64,000 nt of DNA from Campylobacter armoricus (lineage in GTDB: Bacteria > Campylobacterota > Campylobacteria > Campylobacterales > Campylobacteraceae): assembly GCF_013372105.1 (NCBI RefSeq), contig NZ_CP053825.1, positions 1,054,001 to 1,118,000 of the forward strand, read 5' to 3'. The notes under the pieces are model-generated. The model was not told the DNA's origin, searched no databases, and was given only the letters and a program-made list of their open reading frames with translations. Below are positions 17,104-25,436 of the stretch, piece by piece (the stretch's first letter is position 1; the number at the start of each line of letters is the position of its first letter). Made by a program: the position numbers and the translations under genes.

Positions 17104-19034
17104 TGAAGATATTAAAAATATTTTTTTCTTTTTGTATAGTTTGTGCGATAGGGATTTTTATCTTTATTGCTTATTTGTTTTCAGATTCAGATCTAAATCA
17201 ATATACTTTTAAGGATTATAAACCACCTTTAACCACACAAATTTTTGATAAAAATGGAAAGCTTATAGCAAATGTTTTTGAACAACATCGCTTTTATGCA
17301 CCTTATGAAGAACTTCCACCAAGGCTTATAGAAGCTTTGGTAGCTATAGAAGATACGAGTTTTTTTGAGCATAATGGGGTTAATGTAGATGCTATTTTTA
17401 GAGCAGCTATTAAAATCATAAGAAGCGGTGGAAAAACTATGGAAGGAGCTTCTACTCTTACACAACAATTTATCAAAAACACCGAACTTACTCCAGAAAG
17501 AACACTAAATAGAAAATTTAAAGAAGCTTTACTTGCTTATAAATTAGAAAATACATTAAGCAAAGAACAAATTTTAGAAAGATATTTAAACTTTATCTTC
17601 TTTGGTCATGGGTATTATGGAGTTAAAACTGCTGCACTTGGGTATTTTAGAAAAAATTTAGATGAACTTAGTTTAAAAGAAATAGCTATTTTAGTAGGTA
17701 TGCCAAAAGCTCCAAGCACTTATGATCCAACTAGACATTTAGATCTTTCTTTAGCAAGAGCAAATAGTGTTATACAAAGAATGTATAATCTTGGCTGGAT
17801 TTCTAATGAAGAATATCAAAATGCTTTAAAAGAAGTTCCAAAAGTTTATGATGATACTCTAACGCAAAATACAGCCCCTTATGTAACTCAAGAAGTTTTA
17901 AAACAATTAAGTGGTATAAAAGATCTAAAAACAGGTGGATACAAAATAGAACTTAGCATTGATCTTGATGTGCAAAATATCGCAAAAGATGCTTTAAAAT
18001 TTGGTTATGATGAAATTATAAAAAGAGATAAAGATGCAAATTTAAGCACATTAAATGGAGCTATGATAGTAGCAAATCATCAAAATGGTGATATTTTAGC
18101 CTTAGTTGGTGGGGTAAATTACACAAAAAGTAATTTTAATCGTGCTACACAAAGCTTAAGACAACCTGGAAGTTCTTTTAAACCATTCTTATATCAAATA
18201 GCCATTGATTTAGGCTACTCGCCTATGAGTAAAATCGCTGACATATCTAGAATTTTTGAAAGTACTAAAGAAGATGAAAAAGATTGGAAACCAAAAAATT
18301 TTGGTGGAAAATTTTTAGGAATTATTAGCTTAAAAGAAGCTCTAACTGGCTCAAGAAACCTAGCTACTATAAATCTAGCACTTGCTTTAGGACTTGATGT
18401 AATCCATGATAAACTTCAATTTATGGGATTTAAAAATATCCCTATAGATTTATCTATAGTTTTGGGTAGTTTTGGAATTTCTATTTATGACTATGCTAAA
18501 CTTTACACTGTTTTTGGAAATTATGGAATTCAGAAAGATTTAATATTAATTAAAAAAGTAATTAATAAGGATGGAAAAACTTTAGTAGAATTTAAATCTG
18601 GAGAGAGAAAAATTAGCGAACCCGCACAAGCTTTTTTGGTTAATGATATGATGCAAAATGTCGTTCAAAAAGGAACTGGACGCAATGCCAGGGTTGAAGG
18701 AATAGAAATAGCTGGCAAAACAGGAACTTCCAATAAAAGCATAGATGCTTGGTTTTGCGGATTAACCCCAGAAATTGAAGCTATTATTTGGTATGGAAAT
18801 GATGATAATAAACCTATGAAGCAAATCGAAGGCGGAGCAAGAACTGCTGCACCAGTATTTAAGGAATTTTTAACAAAATATTTAGAACTTTATCCTGATA
18901 GTGCAAGAAAATTTAATATCCCTAAAGGAGTTTATCAAGGAATTTATGAAAAACAAAAAGAATATTATACCAATACTTCACCTTTTCCAAAAAATAATCC
19001 CAGCCTTTCTGAAAATAATGAGATAATTTTTTAA
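17100..19034 (+). CDS. pbpA: Penicillin-binding protein 1A, bifunctional
   Basis: A 644-residue class A PBP. It has a transmembrane anchor (about 5-27), then a GT51 glycosyltransferase domain with EDTSFFEHNGVN and GASTLTQQFIKN, then a transpeptidase domain with SSFK in RQPGSSFKPFLYQ, the SRN motif in TGSRNLATINLA and KTGTSN. It polymerises and cross-links peptidoglycan. It is coupled to maf by ATGA; an ATG three bases later (MK rather than MMK) would change only one residue. The stop is 84 bases before msrP, which probably has its own signals. Confidence 0.95.
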   Translation: MMKILKIFFSFCIVCAIGIFIFIAYLFSDSDLNQYTFKDYKPPLTTQIFDKNGKLIANVFEQHRFYAPYEELPPRLIEALVAIEDTSFFEHNGVNVDAIFRAAIKIIRSGGKTMEGASTLTQQFIKNTELTPERTLNRKFKEALLAYKLENTLSKEQILERYLNFIFFGHGYYGVKTAALGYFRKNLDELSLKEIAILVGMPKAPSTYDPTRHLDLSLARANSVIQRMYNLGWISNEEYQNALKEVPKVYDDTLTQNTAPYVTQEVLKQLSGIKDLKTGGYKIELSIDLDVQNIAKDALKFGYDEIIKRDKDANLSTLNGAMIVANHQNGDILALVGGVNYTKSNFNRATQSLRQPGSSFKPFLYQIAIDLGYSPMSKIADISRIFESTKEDEKDWKPKNFGGKFLGIISLKEALTGSRNLATINLALALGLDVIHDKLQFMGFKNIPIDLSIVLGSFGISIYDYAKLYTVFGNYGIQKDLILIKKVINKDGKTLVEFKSGERKISEPAQAFLVNDMMQNVVQKGTGRNARVEGIEIAGKTGTSNKSIDAWFCGLTPEIEAIIWYGNDDNKPMKQIEGGARTAAPVFKEFLTKYLELYPDSARKFNIPKGVYQGIYEKQKEYYTNTSPFPKNNPSLSENNEIIF

Positions 19035-19071
19035 AATATTTTTTATAAAATAATAAAAATTATCCTTTTAT

Positions 19072-19114
19072 TTTCCTTTATATGTTTTAATATCAAAAAT
19101 CATAATAAAGGAAA
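19072..19114 (+). promoter_or_regulatory. Possible leader stem-loop covering the msrP ribosome-binding site
   Basis: TTTCCTTTAT (19072-19081) is the exact complement of ATAAAGGAAA (19105-19114), which contains the msrP Shine-Dalgarno; a few further pairs form if one base is bulged. The ATG follows at 19119. The 23-base loop and AT-richness make this the weakest of three similar cases in the window. Confidence 0.4.
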
Positions 19115-19118
19115 TTTT

Positions 19119-20012
19119 ATGAATATAACTCATGAAGATTTATACAAAAAAAGACGCCATTTTTTAAAATTAGGCGCTGGAGCATTAGTTAGTTCAGCTC
19201 TAGTTCAATCTGAATTAATGGCGCTAAATTTTTTTCCTGATACAAACAATGAAAAATTAAAACTTAGTGATGAAAATATTGCAACTAATTATGTTAATTT
19301 TTACGAATTTTCAACAGATAAAAAAAGAGCTGTAGAGCTTGCTAAAAATTTCAATACAAAGGGTTGGAAAATAGAAGTCAGTGGAGAAATCGAAGAGCCT
19401 TTAACTTTAACTATGGAAGATTTACTATCTTTTCCTTTAGAAGAAAGGATTTATAGATTTCGTTGTGTTGAAACTTGGTCTATGGTAGTGCCTTGGATAG
19501 GTTTTGAACTTCGTGCTTTAATAGAAAAATGCAAAGTTAAAAGTGATGCTAAATTTATAAAATTTACTACTCTTTTTGATAAAAATCAATTTGCCGATCA
19601 AGCTTCATTCTTTCCAACTCTTGATTATCCTTATGTAGAAGGTTTGAGAATGGATGAAGCTATGCATCCGCTAACACTTATGGCAGTGGGTATGTATAAA
19701 AAGCCTTTACTTGGACAAAATGGAGCGCCAATTCGCCTAGTAGTTCCATGGAAATATGGCTTTAAAAGCATAAAATCTATCGTGAAAATAGAATTCACTA
19801 AAGAACAGCCAAAAACCACCTGGGAGCTTGCAAATCCTAGAGAATATGGTTTTTATGCAAATGTAAATCCAAATGTTTCACATCCTAGATGGTCTCAAGC
19901 AAATGAGCGTCCTTTGGGAGATTTTTTCACCAAACCTACACAAATGTTTAATGGCTATGAGAAAGAAGTAGCATATTTATATAAAGATATGGATTTAAAG
20001 GTCAATTTTTAA
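19119..20012 (+). CDS. msrP: Periplasmic methionine sulfoxide reductase, molybdopterin subunit MsrP
   Basis: A 297-residue protein with a Tat signal: RRHFLKLGAG (12-21) and a hydrophobic stretch to about 35. The oxidoreductase molybdopterin fold follows, with YRFRCVETWSMVVPW (112-126) carrying the molybdenum-ligand cysteine C116, and RLVVPWKYGFKSIKSI, which is characteristic of YedY/MsrP. It reduces methionine sulfoxide in exported proteins using electrons passed through MsrQ. The msrQ start overlaps its stop (TAATG). It is folded in the cytoplasm and exported by Tat; a tatA gene lies at 32596-32835. Confidence 0.95.
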   Translation: MNITHEDLYKKRRHFLKLGAGALVSSALVQSELMALNFFPDTNNEKLKLSDENIATNYVNFYEFSTDKKRAVELAKNFNTKGWKIEVSGEIEEPLTLTMEDLLSFPLEERIYRFRCVETWSMVVPWIGFELRALIEKCKVKSDAKFIKFTTLFDKNQFADQASFFPTLDYPYVEGLRMDEAMHPLTLMAVGMYKKPLLGQNGAPIRLVVPWKYGFKSIKSIVKIEFTKEQPKTTWELANPREYGFYANVNPNVSHPRWSQANERPLGDFFTKPTQMFNGYEKEVAYLYKDMDLKVNF

Positions 20013-20572
20013 TGAGTAAAAAAATTTACAATATTGGCGGATTTTTAGCTTTTACTTTAAGTATTATTTTCAGCATTTATCAAATCACACAAGAGTTTGA
20101 TATTGTAAAATCTGTGTATTTTTATAGTGGTATATTTGGCTTAATCTTTTTTGGATTAAGTCTGTTTTTTTCACTTTTAAAATATAAACACACAAAAGAT
20201 TATCCTAAATTTTTAGGTTTTTATGCATTTTTTTGGGCCTTGATTCATTTTTTAAATTATTTTGCTTTTGGAAAAAATTTAGACTTAATGCTTTTTTTTA
20301 AAGATACTTTTAGTAAAAATTTAGAATTTAGTGGTTTTATAAGCTTTTTTATACTCACGCTAATGTTTATAAGCTCTTTTAAATTTTTTACAAAACTCAG
20401 TAAAATTAGAAAACTAGGCTATATCTGCTTTTTGATGACTTCTTGGCATTATTTTTTATCTGCAAAAGTTCCGCAAATTCCACATATTTTTGTTTTAAGT
20501 ATTGCTATAATTTTTTTATCTTTAAAACTATGGAAAAATTATAAAAAGAGAAAAAAGGTAACTTATTATTAA
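20012..20572 (+). CDS. msrQ: MsrQ, heme-binding membrane subunit of MsrPQ
   Basis: A 186-residue polytopic protein with about six hydrophobic segments, of the YedZ family. Histidines in membrane segments (ALIHFLNYF, TSWHYFLSAKV) match the positions expected to bind heme b. It takes electrons from the respiratory quinone pool or a flavin reductase and passes them to MsrP. Sequence identity in this family is low, so the call leans on coupling to msrP (1-base overlap), size and hydropathy. It ends with a short basic tail KNYKKRKK. Confidence 0.9.
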   Translation: MSKKIYNIGGFLAFTLSIIFSIYQITQEFDIVKSVYFYSGIFGLIFFGLSLFFSLLKYKHTKDYPKFLGFYAFFWALIHFLNYFAFGKNLDLMLFFKDTFSKNLEFSGFISFFILTLMFISSFKFFTKLSKIRKLGYICFLMTSWHYFLSAKVPQIPHIFVLSIAIIFLSLKLWKNYKKRKKVTYY

Positions 20573-20620
20573 ATTTTATAGCATATAAAAGTTAATTTAA
20601 GAATAAAAGTATAAAAGCTT

Positions 20621-20655
20621 CCTTAAAATAAGAGTTAATATATCTTATTTTAAGG
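20621..20655 (+). promoter_or_regulatory. Leader stem-loop covering the ribosome-binding site of the SpdH-like gene
   Basis: CCTTAAAATAAGA (20621-20633) pairs perfectly over 13 bases with TCTTATTTTAAGG (20643-20655), with a 9-base loop. The 3' arm ends in the AAGG of the Shine-Dalgarno AAGGA, 6 bases before the ATG at 20662. Folding would hide the ribosome-binding site; a thermosensor, a ligand or a trans-acting factor could open it. Confidence 0.6.
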
Positions 20656-20661
20656 ACAATC

Positions 20662-22557
20662 ATGCAAAGAAGAGACTTTTTAAATGGAATGGCTTTAACT
20701 ATACTTGCAGGAATGACTCCTTTGCAAGTTTTATATGGTAAAGAAGCTAAGATCGAAGACTTCACTAAAGAATACTACCCACCTAAATGGCTTGGACTAA
20801 GAGGAAGCAATAATGCAAGCTATGAATTTGCACATATGTTAAGAGATGGTGAAAAATTTGACTTTAGTGCTATTAAACCTAAACAAGAATATGACTTAGT
20901 TATAGTTGGAGCTGGTATTAGTGGATTAGCAGCTGCCTGTTTTTATCAAAATAAATTTGGAAAAGATAAAAAAATTTTAATTCTTGATAATCATGATGAT
21001 TTTGGCGGACATGCTAGAAGAAATGAAATAGAACTAGAAGATGGAATTATTTTAAGCTATGGGGGTAGTGAAACTTTTCAATCTCCCAAAGCATTATATT
21101 CTAAAGAAGTAGTAGGATTGTTATCTTCTTTAGGAGTAGATATTGATGAATTAGCTAAACGCTTTGATATAAATTTTTACCCTGATTTAAAACTTAGTAG
21201 AGGTGTGTATTTTTCTAAAGCTGAATTTGGAGTAGATAAAGTTGTAAATGGAAATCCTAGAAAAGTAATTTGTGATGATATTCCAGAAGAAAAGAACAAT
21301 GGCAAAAGTATAGAAGATTTTATAAAAGATTTTCCGCTAAATGAAAAAGACAAAAAAGATTTAATCGCTTTATTCAAAAGCGAAAAAGATTATCTAAAAG
21401 GTATGAATAAAAAACAAAGAGATGAGTATATAGCCAAGACAAGCTATAAAAAATTTTTAGAAGAAAAGGTTAAACTCTCACCTCAAGCTATAAAATTCTT
21501 TGAAGGTATGACAGATGACTTTTTAGCGTTGGGAATTGATGCTGTTTCTTGTGAAGATGCTAGAATTTCTTTTTTACCTGGATTTGATAAACTAGGTCTT
21601 GATCCTATTGAAGGTGACGCACTAGCTGAAATGGAAGAACCATATATCCACCACTGTGCTGATGGAAATGCAACTGTTGCTAGATTGATGGTTAAAAGAT
21701 TGATTCCTGAAGTATCTAAAAAAGGCAAAGACATGGATGATATTACTTTAGCCCATTTTGATTATTCTAAACTCGATCTTGCTAAAAACAAAGTTCGCTT
21801 AAGATTAAATAGCACAGTAATAAATGTAGAAAATATAAAAGATGGAGCTTTAATAACTTATGTTAATAAAGGCAAAAATTATAGAATAAAAGCAAAAAAA
21901 GTAGTAATGGCAAATTACAATAGTATGATTCCATATATCATACCAAGTTTGCCACAAGAACAAAAAGATGCTTTGAGTAAAAATGTAAAAACATCGCTTT
22001 TACACACTAAAGTCATTATAAGCAATTGGGAACCATTTATAAAACTTGGTGTTCATGAAATTTACTCACCTAAAATGCCTTATGCTAGAACAAAACTTGA
22101 TTATCCTGTGGATATGGGAGGCTATCATCACCCAAGAGATCCTAAAAAGCCTATTTGCGTTCATATGGTTTGCTCTCCTTTGGCTTTTGCAAATATTCAA
22201 GGAATTGATCTTGATGGAATGGATGCAAGAGATAGAGCTAGAGTGGGTAGAAATTTATTATTTACCATGAGTTTTGAAGAGCACGAAAAAATCATTCGTG
22301 ATCAACTTCAAGGTATGTTAGGCTCAGCTGGATTTAATCACGAAAAAGATATTAAAGCTATAGTTGTAAATCGTTGGGGGCATTGTTATTCATATACTGA
22401 AAATAGTCTTTTTGATGATAGAGAAGAAGCTCAAAAAACAATAGAACTTGCAAGAAAACCTTTTGGAAATATCGTTATAGCAAATTCAGACTCTGATTGG
22501 TCAGCCTATATGCATTCAGCAATTGATCAAGCATATCGTGCCATTAATGAATTATAA
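20662..22557 (+). CDS. Tat-exported FAD oxidoreductase, spermidine dehydrogenase (SpdH)-like
   Basis: A 631-residue flavoprotein. MQRRDFLNGMALTILAG is a Tat signal, and RRDFLNG also opens the SpdH family of Pseudomonas as I recall it. LVIVGAGISGLAAA (79-92) is the FAD-binding Rossmann motif, followed by LILDNHDDFGGHARRNE, and the C-terminal NSDSDWSAYMHSAIDQAYRAI closes the flavin fold as in amine oxidases. SpdH enzymes oxidise spermidine in the periplasm; Campylobacter is known to make or take up spermidine-type polyamines. Its place after msrPQ adds to a group of periplasmic redox genes. Flavin amine-oxidase-like fold is sure; spermidine as substrate is inference. Confidence 0.78.
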   Translation: MQRRDFLNGMALTILAGMTPLQVLYGKEAKIEDFTKEYYPPKWLGLRGSNNASYEFAHMLRDGEKFDFSAIKPKQEYDLVIVGAGISGLAAACFYQNKFGKDKKILILDNHDDFGGHARRNEIELEDGIILSYGGSETFQSPKALYSKEVVGLLSSLGVDIDELAKRFDINFYPDLKLSRGVYFSKAEFGVDKVVNGNPRKVICDDIPEEKNNGKSIEDFIKDFPLNEKDKKDLIALFKSEKDYLKGMNKKQRDEYIAKTSYKKFLEEKVKLSPQAIKFFEGMTDDFLALGIDAVSCEDARISFLPGFDKLGLDPIEGDALAEMEEPYIHHCADGNATVARLMVKRLIPEVSKKGKDMDDITLAHFDYSKLDLAKNKVRLRLNSTVINVENIKDGALITYVNKGKNYRIKAKKVVMANYNSMIPYIIPSLPQEQKDALSKNVKTSLLHTKVIISNWEPFIKLGVHEIYSPKMPYARTKLDYPVDMGGYHHPRDPKKPICVHMVCSPLAFANIQGIDLDGMDARDRARVGRNLLFTMSFEEHEKIIRDQLQGMLGSAGFNHEKDIKAIVVNRWGHCYSYTENSLFDDREEAQKTIELARKPFGNIVIANSDSDWSAYMHSAIDQAYRAINEL

Positions 22558-22560
22558 TAT

Positions 22561-22582
22561 CAAACTCCTTTTTAGGAGTTTG
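22561..22582 (+). terminator. Hairpin after the SpdH-like gene
   Basis: CAAACTCCT (22561-22569) and AGGAGTTTG (22574-22582) form a perfect 9-bp stem with a TTTT loop, 3 bases after the stop. No strong U tail follows on the plus strand, so termination here is plausible rather than certain. Confidence 0.55.
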
Positions 22583-22587
22583 ATAAA

Positions 22588-23010
22588 TCAATCATCATTT
22601 TTGATACCAATATAAATTAAAGCTAAAAGCATATAATTTACTAATCTAGTAGCATCAGGCAAGCCATTCCAAATTTTACTCATCAACATATTAAACAATT
22701 CTACAGCCACAATTTTAAAACCAAAGCAAGCAGTGATAAGTTGATGTAATAATTTTAAATTTTGGCTTCATAGGAAACTTTTTAAATCTCAATCTCTAGC
22801 TTTAAACATATCTAAAACACCTTTTATAGCTAACACGCTATGAAAGTTAAAATATAAGCTATATGATATATAATAGTGAAGTAATAGCCCTTAAAGCATT
22901 TGCATAAATAAGCAAGTAGCGTCCATACTCATACGCTTTTAACCAAGAATTTAATTCTAGTCTATAACATTTTCAAAAACAATAATGATCTGCTAAAGAA
23001 ACAACATTTT
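22588..23010 (-). pseudogene. Decayed membrane-protein gene, unrecognised
   Basis: The 571 bases between the SpdH-like gene and copA hold no intact ORF. On the minus strand protein-like stretches remain, interrupted by stops and frame changes: SLADHYCF, then KCYRLELNSWLKAYEYGRY followed by LLIYANALRAITSLLYI (about 22990-22866), then GVLDMFKARD, and an intact end KLLHQLITACFGFKIVAVE, FNMLMSKIWNGLPDATR, LVNYMLLALIYIGIKNDD up to TGA at 22588. The hydrophobic segments suggest a polytopic membrane protein. I do not recognise the family. Several inactivating changes mean this is old decay, not a single sequencing error. Confidence 0.55.
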
Positions 23011-23128
23011 ATAAAATTATGATTTTGAAAACCTAATCATATTAATCATAGAAAAACAATTACAATCAACTAGAATCAATTCTCTATCCTAAATAATTTT
23101 ATATTTGTTGTTATAATTTATTAATTAC

Positions 23129-25252
23129 TTAAAACCTTAACAATCTTAAAGAATTTAATACAACTGTTATCGAACTAAAACACATTACTAAAGCTGCCAA
23201 ATGCGGACTAAGAGTTATAAATGGCACAAAACCTGCTGCAATAGGAATACACAATATATTATAAATGAAAGCCCAAAAAAGATTAAGTTTGATGATATCT
23301 TTGGCTCTTTTAGAAAGCTCAAAACAATAAGATATTAAAGATAAATCATCTTTTATCAAAATCAAATCTCCACTCTTTTTAGCAAGCTCACTTGCTTTGG
23401 AAAAACTTATACTAGCACTAGCTAAATTCAAAGCAGGCGCATCATTAATACCATCTCCTACAAAAAGAACTTTTTCTTTTTTTGTTTTTTCTTTTATAAA
23501 TTCAAGCTTTTGTTCAGGCTTTAATCCAAAATAATACTCATCAATATTTAACTCTTTTGCAATTTTTGAAACACTTTTTTCATTATCTCCGCTTAAAATA
23601 ATGCTTTTTACACCTTTTTGTTTTAAATTTGCTATTAAATCTTTAGCTTCTTTTTTAAGCTCGTTTTTTAAACAAACTCCACCAAGACAAATTCCATTTT
23701 TTGCAAAATATAGCGATACAGGTGCTTGATCTTCAAATTCTTGCAAAAATCTCTTACTTTTTTGTATATTAATGTCATTTTCAAACATTAACTTTTCATT
23801 GCCTATTAAATACATATCTTCATTTTCTTGATAAAGCAAACCACTACCTATTAAAGCACTTAATTTTCCTTGCAAATTTAAATTTGCATTAAAATCTTTA
23901 GCAAAAGCCTTTGCGATAGGATGTGAACTTAAATTTTCAATCTGTGCGAGTTTTTGAAAGTCTTCTTGAATTAGATTATGCTTATAAATACTTAAATTAT
24001 CTTGACTCAAAGTGCCTGTTTTATCAAAAATAGCAAGTTTTATACTAGATAAATTCTCTAGCACTGCAGGATTTTTCACTAAGATAAAATTCCTTGCACC
24101 ATTTGCTAAAGCACTTACTATAGCTATAGGAGTTGCTAAACCCAAAGCACAAGGACAAGAAATTAAAAGTGTAGCACAAGCGTGTAAAAATGCTAAATTT
24201 ATACCTTCTTTAAAATACCAAAAGGCAAATACAAAAAGTGATAAAATGATAATACAAGCTACAAAATATGCTGAAATTTTATTAGCTAAATCAGCCAAAG
24301 GTGTTTTAATATTTCCGGCTTTAAAAATAAGATCTTTGATTTGCTCTAATGAACTTTCAATAGCCTTTTTATTTGCCTTTATTTTCAAATTTCCATTAAT
24401 AAGCACACTTCCTGCTAAAATTTCATCATCTTGTTTTTTAAAAAGTGGTAAAAACTCCCCTGTTAAAAAACTCACATCTACTTCAGCTTCACCACTTATA
24501 ATCACTCCATCAGCAACAACACTCTCACCCTCTTTTACCAAAACCACATCATCTTTTTTCACAAAAACACTAGGTATGCTTTTTATACTTCCATCTTCTA
24601 AAAGTATATTGGCTTTTTTTATATCTATACTTTTTAATTTATTTTGATATTCTAGAGATTTAAATTTAGCCTTTTCTTCCAAGTATTTGCCTAATAAAAC
24701 AAAGCTTATAATCATCGCTCCACCACTAAAATACAAATAATCATCTTTACTAAATACTTGAAAATACACAAAAAAAGAATACAAAAATGAAGTAAAAGCA
24801 CCTAAGGATATCAAAGTATTCATATCTAAATTTTTATGTCTTAATCCTTTAAAAGCATGGATAAAAAAATCTTTCCCACAATAAAAAACCACTATTATAG
24901 ATAAAAACATTTGAATTAAAGCAGAAACATTTCCTTGAATAAACATTTCAAAATACATCACAATAGAGCTTAAAATTATGCTTATAATAAGCTTTGTTTT
25001 CATATTTTTAAGCTCTTGGAGTTTAAACTCATATAAATTTTGCTCTTCTTGTAATATTTCAAAGCCTAAAGCTTGTATTTTTTCCTTAATTTTTGTTTCT
25101 AAAGATAAATCTTTAAGTAAAAATACTCCGCTAGAATTTACATAAGAAACACTTGCATCTTCCACACCATCAATCTTAGAACAAACTTTTTCTATAGCAT
25201 TAGAGCAATTAACACAAGTCATATTACCTATTTTTAATTTTAACTCATTCAT
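23129..25252 (-). CDS. copA: Copper-exporting P1B-type ATPase CopA
   Basis: A 707-residue heavy-metal ATPase. An N-terminal HMA domain has MTCVNC (C13, C16). Eight membrane segments are expected; the sixth holds the copper-selective CPC (366-368 in LLISCPCALGLATP). The actuator loop has LTGE (263-266), the phosphorylated aspartate is D410 in DKTGT, and the hinge is GDGINDAPAL. CPC with a CxxC HMA domain points to Cu(I) export. It is last in a five-gene efflux run and its start overlaps the copper chaperone by 8 bases. Confidence 0.95.
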   Translation of the reverse strand: MNELKLKIGNMTCVNCSNAIEKVCSKIDGVEDASVSYVNSSGVFLLKDLSLETKIKEKIQALGFEILQEEQNLYEFKLQELKNMKTKLIISIILSSIVMYFEMFIQGNVSALIQMFLSIIVVFYCGKDFFIHAFKGLRHKNLDMNTLISLGAFTSFLYSFFVYFQVFSKDDYLYFSGGAMIISFVLLGKYLEEKAKFKSLEYQNKLKSIDIKKANILLEDGSIKSIPSVFVKKDDVVLVKEGESVVADGVIISGEAEVDVSFLTGEFLPLFKKQDDEILAGSVLINGNLKIKANKKAIESSLEQIKDLIFKAGNIKTPLADLANKISAYFVACIIILSLFVFAFWYFKEGINLAFLHACATLLISCPCALGLATPIAIVSALANGARNFILVKNPAVLENLSSIKLAIFDKTGTLSQDNLSIYKHNLIQEDFQKLAQIENLSSHPIAKAFAKDFNANLNLQGKLSALIGSGLLYQENEDMYLIGNEKLMFENDINIQKSKRFLQEFEDQAPVSLYFAKNGICLGGVCLKNELKKEAKDLIANLKQKGVKSIILSGDNEKSVSKIAKELNIDEYYFGLKPEQKLEFIKEKTKKEKVLFVGDGINDAPALNLASASISFSKASELAKKSGDLILIKDDLSLISYCFELSKRAKDIIKLNLFWAFIYNILCIPIAAGFVPFITLSPHLAALVMCFSSITVVLNSLRLLRF

Positions 25253-25436
25253 TATCTAGTTCAAAACCTAAATCTTGCAATTGTCTTTTAAAATCTTGTT
25301 CCTGTTCTGGCTTTAGATCAATCTCAATGCTTTTATCTTCAAGGTTTATTTGCATAATGCCAAATTCATCTTCCAATGAAGTCTTAATTAAATTTACACA
25401 ACTTTGACAATTAATATTTTTTGTCTTAATTTTCAT
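25245..25436 (-). CDS. HMA-domain copper chaperone
   Basis: A 63-residue single HMA domain. I chose the start MKIKTKNINC at 25436 because AAAGGA sits just upstream and the ATG overlaps the CDF stop as TAATG; a longer frame to 25466 is open but lies inside the CDF gene. The metal site is NCQSC, so the usual MxCxxC is kept except that Met is Ile-Asn. It probably carries Cu(I) to CopA, whose gene overlaps its end. The abundance of acidic residues at the C-terminus (EQEQD, ELDNE) is unremarkable for the family. Confidence 0.88.
   Translation of the reverse strand: MKIKTKNINCQSCVNLIKTSLEDEFGIMQINLEDKSIEIDLKPEQEQDFKRQLQDLGFELDNE

Noticed and set aside
24012-24647. A 211-codon plus-strand frame opposite copA
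   Set aside because: It lies wholly inside a well-conserved gene and has no recognisable motif or ribosome site.
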